The notes under the pieces were generated by a model. That model was given only the letters and a program-made list of their open reading frames with translations, had not been told where the DNA came from and ran no database searches. The position numbers and the translations under genes were made by a program. Positions 6,368-11,743 of a DNA stretch of 11,743 nt are shown piece by piece (position 1 is the stretch's first letter; every line of letters begins with the position of its first letter). The stretch spans positions 1 to 11,743 of the forward strand of contig JALLPB010001004.1 of the NCBI GenBank assembly GCA_036939975.1. Direction: 5' to 3'. This DNA is from Cyclostephanos tholiformis (Eukaryota; Bacillariophyta; Thalassiosirophyceae; Thalassiosirales; Thalassiosiraceae).

Positions 6368-8088
6368 AGCTTTGTGGTGTACCCTTCTTCCAATCATCGT
6401 CGTTTTTATTTCTCCCGTCGTCATTCGTTCTTTGCGTTGACCCGCCACCTCACCCCTTCCTTCCTTCAACCCTTCCGTCCTACCTCCCTTTATTCCCACC
6501 AAAAATAGCCATCGCTGCGCTCTATTCCCCCGATGCCGGTAACGTTATCCCGTACGAATTCGCCATCGCACTAATCGAGAACGCCGTCGACAACGGCGTC
6601 GAATTGCGCATACGTAGGGAGGTGACGGACATCAAGCGAGTGGACGGGGGTGGAGGAGGCGGATCATCATCCTTCGAGGTGACCGTACGACACTGGGAGC
6701 CGAAGGATTACGTCGATGCCAGGTCGAGGATGGGCAAGTCCGTCGACGGGAGCGAACCCGCCGGCAAAGGCAATGGAGGATGTTGGTCCGCCATCACCAC
6801 GATTTACAGGTCCGGCATTGCAGTGTCGTCGCTTGTTATCGCGGGGATGGGCGTGATGATGGCGATGGACGGAAACGTCGACGATGATGCTCGTATGAGG
6901 AGCGCCGTGGCGAGTACATTCGTCCTCTTGGTCGCCGCTGTCCTTCTATTCCGTCCTCCTCCCGGTGGGAATGGCGGACGACGAGTACCTTCGTCGCTGA
7001 AGGACATCGTCGACAAGTGTCCCCCACCCGTGGGCACGGGCGATGTCGGCAAGGTGGGCGTGACGGACATGTTCTCGGGCGGGTCCGGATCGTGGAATGC
7101 GGTGGGGGGCGTGACCGTCGGGATCGAGACCGTGAGATGCCGTTACGTAATCAACTGCGCCGGCGGCGCGAGCGACAAGATCGCGCGGATGATAGGCGAT
7201 GATAGCTTTTACATCAAGCCGCGATTGGGTGACTATCTCCTCCTGAATAGGAATCAGGGCCACCTCGCGAGCCGGACCATATTCCCGTGTCCCGATCCGG
7301 TGTTGGGTAAGGGCGTGTTGGTCCAAACGACACTGTGGGGAAATCTTATCCTCGGCCCGACGGCGAGGGACGTGCATATTGAGGAGGCGAGGGAGATGTC
7401 CCGCGAGAGCGTGCAGGAGTATATTTTGTCGAAATGCAAGCAATTGTGTCCCTTTTTCGATCCCAGGGAGACAATACACGGGTTTTGCGGGGCACGTGCA
7501 AAAAGCTCGCGAGGGGATTGGATCATCGAGCCGTCCGCCAAGGATGGCAACTTCATCCACGTCGCTGGGATCGACTCGCCCGGCCTTGCCGGATCGCCGG
7601 CCATCGCACTGGAAGTTGTTCGGTTGCTGCGGGAGGCGGGTCTCGAGACGCCTCCGAACGATAGCTTCAATCCTAATCGAGCGCCGATCATCACGCCCAA
7701 AGACGGCATGAAAGGACTCAGGATGGGCCCAGTGGGAAAGAACGACAGCAATGGCACTGATGCCGAGGAGGACATAATGGCATCCAACGTCATATGCAAA
7801 TGCGAAAAGGTTACGGAGCTAGAGGTCGTGAGGGCCATGCGTCGGAGTCTTCCCATCGATTCGAGTCAGGCGATTCGCAAACGCACGCGGGCCGGGATGG
7901 GACACTGCCAGGGGGATAGGGAAAACTACAATTGCGAATGCAGGGTGAGGGCCATCATCGCGCGCGAGAATGGCGTGTCAGTGGAAGAAGTTGGGGGGAG
8001 GCCATGGCCTGCGACGTCTACCCTCTCCCAACGGTGGATCGATGATGATGAAAAGAAGGACCTGGAGGCGCGCATGGCTGCACAGTGA
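5581..8088 (+). CDS. Membrane-anchored FAD-dependent dehydrogenase with C-terminal BFD-like [2Fe-2S] domain (725 aa, three exons)
   Basis: Exons 5581-5617, 5739-6299 and 6509-8088 join in frame. The protein belongs to the DAO-type FAD oxidoreductases of the GlpA / L-2-hydroxyglutarate-oxidase-like group, in the bacterial form that carries a Fer2_BFD domain; those are usually about 480-500 aa. Residues 13-65 are a Cys-containing leader (C29, C40, C43, C49). DVVIVGAGCIGG (69-80) is the FAD-binding Rossmann motif; GATKGNSGIVHAGYD (105-119) is the family signature. Residues about 263-405 are an insertion with two hydrophobic helices. VINCAGG (413-419), GNLILGPTARDV, GFCGARA and HVAGIDSPGL complete the FAD fold. 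C629-x-C631 and RAGMGHCQG (C666) begin the [2Fe-2S] domain, whose last cysteines (C675, C677) are oddly spaced. Glycerol-3-phosphate or a 2-hydroxyacid is the likely substrate; which one cannot be told. No plastid presequence is seen. It converges with the TMEM164-like gene. Confidence 0.85.
5618..5738 (+). other. Intron 1 of the FAD/BFD dehydrogenase gene (121 nt, phase 1)
   Basis: The second exon's frame has no ATG between the stop at 5678-5680 and well inside the FAD domain, so a start exon is required. ATG at 5581 opens 12 codons, then G|GTGCGT gives a donor. A C/T-rich tract (5686-5718) and GATAG at 5734-5738 give the acceptor. The join reads KLPQH-GVKGAYYAGHW in frame. AG at 5749-5750 would also keep the frame, four residues shorter. 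Confidence 0.65.
6300..6508 (+). other. Intron 2 of the FAD/BFD dehydrogenase gene (209 nt, phase 1)
   Basis: The donor G|GTGAGT follows ALNPK, and the acceptor AAAAATAG precedes CCATCGCTGCG. Joining restores NPK-AIAALYSPDAG, the expected continuation of this dehydrogenase family. The length is not a multiple of three, and the acceptor TAG is itself an in-frame stop for unspliced RNA. The interior has a triplet microsatellite and a C/T-rich 3' half. Confidence 0.9.
6327..6367 (+). repeat. (ATG)n microsatellite inside intron 2
   Basis: About 13.7 perfect ATG/GAT units without interruption. It starts 27 bp after the 5' splice site, so it cannot affect the protein unless splicing fails. Confidence 0.95.
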
Positions 8089-8277
8089 TAAATGATAGCG
8101 CCGAGTCCGATGGTCCGATTTATGGTGTGATAGAATTTAAGGTATTATTTACTCATCACAACCAGCTCGACACCTCAGTAGGTAATCGCAGTCTAACCAC
8201 AAATCGCATTCTCCAGTTTCCAGTCCAATCCACCTTAAATAAAACGCACCTGGATGGACACGGCTCCGCCACATTGA
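8089..8277. terminator. Convergent 3' region with polyadenylation signal
   Basis: The 189 bp between two convergent stop codons contain AATAAA at 8238-8243 on the plus strand, a likely poly(A) signal for the FAD/BFD gene about 150 nt past its stop. If used, the transcript end comes within 40 bp of the opposite gene's stop codon, so 3' UTRs may overlap. No clear signal for the minus-strand gene was seen; TAAATAAT near 8146 is the nearest. Confidence 0.45.
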
Positions 8278-9276
8278 TCAAACTCTCTTCTTGGATACCG
8301 AAAGCAGTACTTTGCCCGCCCATCTACCAAACAGCGCCGCGGACGTAACCAACAACTGAGAGACGAAAAAGGCCAACGCGCACGCGAGCGTGGACAACAA
8401 GCGAAAGTTCGGACCGGAAAGGAAGTTCCCGGGCGTCGGGGGGGGGGATAGCATGTAATTCAGATTTATCCCGCAGACCAGCGATAGCGGCACGGCCACG
8501 CCGAAGTAGAAAAGTCCGAAGTAGGCGCACGCTAGGATCCACCACCCGAGGAAGGCCGTCGCCGCCGCGGTGCCGCCGCCAATGAACGACAAGGCGGATA
8601 TCCGACCGCTCCAAAGGAAGTACGCGGGGTACGCTATTAGGGCGTAATGCATGAAGAAGAAGAATGGCACCTCCATCCACAATGTGATGTCGGACGTATC
8701 CGGCGTGGCCACCGCGACGATCGCGAGGATGGTGTAGGGTATCATGAGCTGATATATGACGTGCATGGCCCGCGGCCTCAATGGGAAGTAGCAAAGCGCC
8801 ATGTACATCGTCCAAATGACGTTGCACGGCATCCCCATCATGAGGATTTTACCGGGATATCCGATGAGCTTGTACGCGAGCTGACACGCGTATATGAAGG
8901 TCGTGATGATCTTGACGAGTGGGGGAGGATTCAAGTCGATGACCTCCTCCTTCGGATGCCGAGACAACGCTGGTTGTACCGTCCGTATAATAACGAGCGA
9001 TATGACGACGACGGCGACGTATTCGATGACGTGACGCTCAGGATGGATGTAGTAACTCCCGACCATTGCGCGATGACCCTCCATTAGGTCCCTGCAGTAA
9101 ACGACGCGATCGTGCGAGTCCTCTCCGTTCGGGCCGAGATAGCACACATCGTGACCTGATCGTTCGATGGCGGGCGGAGGCGAGTCTAGCAGGGAGGGAT
9201 TGATCGATCTGACGAATTCGCCGGCTAATGATAATAGCAATTGAAATTTGCCCATGGTAAGGAGCAAACCATTCAT
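8278..9276 (-). CDS. TMEM164-family multi-pass membrane acyltransferase (332 aa)
   Basis: The central and C-terminal parts match the TMEM164 family in order: GMPCNVIWTMYMAL (148-161), MHVIYQLMIPY, the block WMEVPFFFFMHYALIAYP (200-217), YFLWSGR, and GINLNYMLSPPPTPG (269-283). Human TMEM164 is reported to be an acyltransferase that places arachidonate on ether phosphatidylethanolamine, using a conserved Cys and His 58 residues apart; here C151 and H210 are 59 apart in the same motifs. About seven to eight hydrophobic segments lie between residues 83 and 316. The tail ends KKRV, a KKxx-type endoplasmic reticulum retrieval signal. ATG at 9276 gives 332 aa; the second ATG at 9255 (ACCATGG) has a better context and would give 325 aa. 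A transposon-like palindrome begins 50 bp upstream. The substrate in this organism is inferred, not shown. Confidence 0.85.
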   Translation of the reverse strand: MNGLLLTMGKFQLLLSLAGEFVRSINPSLLDSPPPAIERSGHDVCYLGPNGEDSHDRVVYCRDLMEGHRAMVGSYYIHPERHVIEYVAVVVISLVIIRTVQPALSRHPKEEVIDLNPPPLVKIITTFIYACQLAYKLIGYPGKILMMGMPCNVIWTMYMALCYFPLRPRAMHVIYQLMIPYTILAIVAVATPDTSDITLWMEVPFFFFMHYALIAYPAYFLWSGRISALSFIGGGTAAATAFLGWWILACAYFGLFYFGVAVPLSLVCGINLNYMLSPPPTPGNFLSGPNFRLLSTLACALAFFVSQLLVTSAALFGRWAGKVLLSVSKKRV

Positions 9277-9325
9277 AAAATAATATTTTAATAACTATTC
9301 TGTCCACCAACAACATGTAGAATAG

Positions 9326-9538
9326 TTACCGTTGCTGCCGGGGCATAAGATACGCCTCCCGCCATTTTGCTTTTGAATTCCTTTTGGTCAAAAAGTGTCC
9401 CTGGGCAAAATTAAAGATCTGATTCCGATAGTAAATTCTACGGAGTATCAGAATCCGCCGTTTAATTTTGCACAGGGACACTTGTTGACCAAAAGGAATT
9501 CATGGGAGGTGTCTCTTATGCCACGGCAGCAATGGTAG
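9326..9538. repeat. Large imperfect palindrome (foldback or MITE-like element)
   Basis: Arms 9375-9415 and 9461-9501 are inverse complements at 39 of 41 positions. Inside them 9421-9430 pairs with 9446-9455 (9 of 10), leaving a 15-nt loop. Outside them 9326-9360 pairs with 9504-9538 (30 of 35), separated by a 12-nt length difference. The whole 213 bp can fold into one long stem. No coding potential is evident. Confidence 0.85.
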
Positions 9539-9546
9539 AATAAAAT

Positions 9547-10027
9547 GAGCCTTTTGAGCCCTGCGTAGAAAAACTTACCGGAGACTACGTAGGAATTATG
9601 GCTCAAAAGGCATGCAGGTAGTGAGCAAAATGGGACTATGGCCGAAACCCCACAATGACGGCCCTTCGTTCGACCCCTTGCCGTCATCTGGCGCCAACCC
9701 CCCAGCACCGGTAGCCACGTCATACCATCCCCTTGCAATGTGTCATGTGGCTTTGTCCAATTCCACAGGTGAGGAAAGCGCCAGCATGCTTTACAAGGGG
9801 GGGGAATCGTCCAAATTTGAAACATAGTCATATATTGCTCTAATTGCCTACTTAATGGGGCTTTGGGGGCCAGAGATGACATAAAAAGTAACTAATTTGC
9901 TCATTTATTGTTTTTTTTCTCATTGGGCTATTGCCACACTGTTTGATTGTTGCATAATGGCTGATCATTTTGATTGTTGGCCGGTCAATCCCTCCTCATC
10001 GCAGGTGGGATTTTCGACCAGTTGCAA
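9547..10027 (-). repeat. Dispersed repeat, copy B (about 480 bp)
   Basis: The reverse complement aligns with 4793-5280. It carries the same terminal hairpin in a better-preserved form: GCCTTTTGAGCC at 9549-9560 and GGCTCAAAAGGC at 9600-9611, a perfect 12-bp inverted repeat. It directly abuts the palindrome ending at 9538, so both may be parts of one composite element; copy A lacks the palindrome. Confidence 0.75.
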
Positions 10028-10275
10028 AAATGCCATTCAACTTACCTAAACCATACATGTAGCTTTTTAGACTGGTTCTCATCCTAGCTGGATCACTTTT
10101 TGGTATTAATTCCTATATGAAAAAAACCAACGGTTTTCTGAGCGAGAAGTTCTTTGCAATTTGTGTAACTAAATATCTAGCATAATTATTATTACCTATT
10201 ATCTACGACATATATCACCAAAAAGAACAACAACTTACCTCTAGTTGGCCTCCTCCATAGGAAAAGAAACATTTA

Positions 10276-10298
10276 GGTGATCCCTGAGTGAGATCACC
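10276..10298. repeat. Inverted repeat GGTGATC-9-GATCACC
   Basis: Two perfect 7-bp arms (10276-10282 and 10292-10298) separated by nine bases, at the left side of the AT-rich block. Confidence 0.6.
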
Positions 10299-10351
10299 CA
10301 ATTAAAATAAAACACAACCTCTGAATGACCAAATATTGATCTCGCAAAATT

Positions 10352-10373
10352 AATTTGATCTACAGATCAAATT
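10352..10373. repeat. Perfect 10-bp inverted repeat with 2-nt centre
   Basis: AATTTGATCT and AGATCAAATT flank AC. The perfect dyad resembles a protein-binding site or a recombination hotspot, but could arise by chance in such AT-rich DNA. Confidence 0.7.
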
Positions 10374-10431
10374 TACTTGTTTGTTTTCTTTTGTTTATTG
10401 TACAAATGTACAAATTAATAGTTGTTAACAG

Positions 10432-10482
10432 CAATTAATTGGTCAATTGATCATTATTATTATTTATTGATCCAATTAATTG
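10432..10482. repeat. Inverted repeat CAATTAATTGG / CCAATTAATTG
   Basis: Two perfect 11-bp arms (10432-10442 and 10472-10482) flank an A/T-rich spacer; each arm is itself largely palindromic (CAATTAATTG). This is the third dyad within 210 bp. Confidence 0.7.
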
Positions 10483-10794
10483 TATCAAAACTCATGTCTA
10501 CAATTATATTGTACATTATTTATGAAGTTATTTATTTAAGCACATTTATAACTGTTAGTAAAAAGAATAATTTTTTTACCTATTTATTTTATAACACACA
10601 AGTTTATTTTCATTTCTGTTCGAAAAATCCGGGCTTGTCTGTTTTTTGTGTCACAGTCAGTGTCACTTTCCCAGATTTTATTTTTACAACGTGAGCTCGT
10701 TTCCACGCCCAACTGCCACCATCTTCACCACACACTTTCCTGCCGCCTCTGCCTCCCTACTACTCTTTTGATATCAACAACGACAACTATTTTG

Positions 10795-10800
10795 GTAAGT
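10795..10800 (+). other. Consensus 5' splice site, possible leader exon of a downstream gene
   Basis: TTTTG|GTAAGT matches the donor consensus fully and follows a C/T-rich, CAAC-containing stretch (10700-10790) that looks like a 5' UTR. No coding frame leads into it. It may end a non-coding first exon of a gene lying mostly to the right of the window. Confidence 0.3.
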
Positions 10801-10908
10801 CCTTTTTGGTTTGGCGACAATGAGTTGTGGGGACAAGCGTTGGACAGAAATGACCGCTGCCACCCCGGTCCCTCGATTCGCTCCTCACCGAGTACAATAC
10901 GTGCATTT

Positions 10909-11240
10909 CATCGTTGTCGTCATCATTGTTGTTGTTGTCGTCGTCGTTGTCATCATCATCTTCATCGTCTCCGGAGAACGATGCTAGGGATGGATGACAA
11001 TACGTCGCTTTCGTGCGTACCATCATCCCACCGTGACATCATCATCGGCACGTTGTTGCCAGCCACGATGATCGGAGATGATGCCGATGCGACAACGATG
11101 ACAACGATGACAACAACGATGACAATCATGACATCGTTGGCCCCTGCCACTGTCACGGCCCTGAGCGATGACGAGGAACGACGACCACTACGACGATGAT
11201 GACGACGACAACAACAACAACAACAACGATCATGACATTG
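10909..11240. repeat. Degenerate triplet-repeat tract in mirrored orientation
   Basis: GTC/GTT/ATC triplets dominate 10909-10973, and GAC/AAC/GAT triplets dominate 11068-11135 and 11186-11235. The left tract is roughly the inverse complement of the right ones, so the stretch can fold back. Frames through it encode only Thr/Met or His/Arg runs and are not believable proteins. Confidence 0.7.
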
Positions 11241-11263
11241 TCGGCCCCTGCCACTGTCATGGC
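11125..11263 (+). repeat. Duplicated 35-bp unit
   Basis: 11125-11159 and 11229-11263 match at 32 of 35 positions (core GGCCCCTGCCACTGTCA), 104 bp apart. Confidence 0.8.
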
Positions 11264-11264
11264 A

Positions 11265-11550
11265 TCAACCTTGAGGGCTGAGCGACGACAAGGAATGACA
11301 ACCACCATGATGGGATTGATGTCCGAGACGAATGCCCCGTTGTCCTATCCCACCATACGCGCAGGGACGATACTCTTTCTCCCCCCTCGCACACACATTT
11401 ACCTACAAATGTGACCGCGATGGAGAGAAGGAGAGCCATGTCAACCTCGAGGGCCGCGCGACGAGAAGGAATGACGACAACCACCACGATGGGGTCAACA
11501 TCTGAGGCAAATGCCCCATCATCCTATCCCACCATACACGCGGGGATGAC
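11265..11550 (+). repeat. Duplicated unit of about 108 bp
   Basis: 11265-11371 recurs at 11441-11550, sharing AGGAATGAC, ACAACCACCA, GAGGGC and CCTATCCCACCATAC in order, with scattered substitutions and small indels. The unique 69-bp spacer is C/T-rich. In the appropriate frames both copies can be read as AERRQGMTTT / ARREGMTTTT ... NAP.SYPTI.AG, so an origin as protein repeat is possible, but the two copies are in different frames in the genome. Confidence 0.75.
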
Positions 11551-11710
11551 AATAGACCAACCAATGTCAACACCAGTGCTTCCCCCCCAACTTCCCCCCA
11601 CGTTTGAATGGAGTGTCCACCTTGTCGTTTGTTTTGTTTTTTTTAGAGCCCTCAATTGTTTATTCTGTGTTTCCTCATGATGTGTTTCGCAATTTATTTA
11701 TATCTTTTTC

Positions 11711-11743
11711 AGTTCCCTACGTGATTGACCTCAAGCCATCATA
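11711..11743 (+). other. Possible 3' splice site and start of an exon leaving the window
   Basis: A T-rich tract (11685-11710) ends TTTTTCAG at 11712, an excellent acceptor, and the following 31 bases are open in one frame (PYVIDLKPS after two bases). Another good acceptor, GTTTTTTTTAG, ends at 11646. Too little sequence remains to identify a gene. Confidence 0.3.

Larger units (their letters stand above)
10070..10690. other. Very AT-rich block with clustered small palindromes
   Basis: By count, 10321-10620 holds 64 G/C in 300 bases (21%), against about 60% in nearby coding sequence. No credible gene is present. The block contains several inverted repeats and many AATTAATT-type words. Low-GC stretches of this size are known to support centromere-like maintenance in diatoms, but AT-rich spacer or transposon debris is also possible. 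Confidence 0.6.

Noticed and set aside
6946..7856. Long antisense open frames opposite the FAD/BFD gene
   Set aside because: They are by-products of GC-rich codon use on the coding strand; none has a meaningful protein motif.
9448..9882. 144-aa open frame in repeat copy B
   Set aside because: It has an ATG, and parts align with peptides readable in copy A. But copy A lacks the ATG and is frameshifted and stopped, and the frame runs on into one arm of the palindrome, so similarity reflects shared DNA rather than protein selection.
10648..11199. 183-aa open frame rich in His, Arg, Thr and Met
   Set aside because: It starts at GTG and consists largely of translated triplet repeats; no domain is visible.
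10909..11240. CRISPR-like array
   Set aside because: The repeats are degenerate triplets without regular unique spacers, and the genome is eukaryotic.
1..11743. tRNA, rRNA, viral or toxin genes
   Set aside because: No cloverleaf with a T-loop motif, rRNA signature, integrase, reverse transcriptase, capsid or toxin sequence was recognised on either strand.

Overview
The window looks like nuclear DNA of a photosynthetic stramenopile, most likely a diatom. Two genes begin with a signal peptide followed by a Phe at the predicted cleavage site (ASA|FVP and VEA|FATTP), the 'ASAFAP' bipartite plastid presequence of diatoms and relatives. Introns are short spliceosomal GT-AG introns (121 and 209 bp), start codons sit in Kozak-like contexts, and genes lie on both strands without operons. 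Coding sequence is GC-rich with many GAT/GAC triplets and long C or G runs; spacers are clearly AT-richer. I cannot name the species.

Layout. (1) 26-1757, minus: nuclear-encoded plastid SufD of the SufBC2D iron-sulfur scaffold, leaving the window at the left edge. Its reading frame is broken twice, near 553-592 and at an in-frame TGA at 140-142. (2) 1758-2116: divergent promoter region, with a TATA box for (3) 2117-2500, plus: a 127-aa plastid-targeted protein of unknown function. (4) 2501-3823: no supportable gene. (5) 3824-4339, minus: a four-helix membrane protein with a CCC cluster in each tail. (6) about 4421-5370: repeat-derived DNA, including copy A of a dispersed repeat of about 480 bp. 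(7) 5581-8088, plus: a three-exon gene for a 725-aa FAD-dependent dehydrogenase of the GlpA/L-2-hydroxyglutarate-oxidase-like group. It has a C-terminal BFD-like [2Fe-2S] domain and an inserted pair of transmembrane helices. (8) 8278-9276, minus: a TMEM164-family membrane acyltransferase, convergent with (7). (9) 9326-9538: a large imperfect palindrome, followed by copy B of the dispersed repeat (9547-10027) in opposite orientation to copy A. (10) 10070-10690: very AT-rich DNA (64 G/C in 10321-10620, 21%) rich in small palindromes. (11) 10900-11560: degenerate triplet repeats and duplicated units of about 35 and 108 bp. A possible exon of another gene starts at the right edge.

The genes do not form an obvious pathway. 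SufD builds iron-sulfur clusters in the plastid; the FAD/BFD protein would bind one, but it shows no plastid presequence, so no functional link is claimed. A membrane-anchored glycerol-3-phosphate or 2-hydroxyacid dehydrogenase next to a phospholipid acyltransferase is suggestive for lipid metabolism, but eukaryotic neighbourhood is weak evidence.

The most interesting items are the membrane-hairpin insertion and altered cysteine spacing in the FAD/BFD protein, the palindrome plus inverted repeat pair around the 7-8 gene pair, the AT-rich block, and the broken SufD frame. I found no clear sign of a wholly new multi-gene system.
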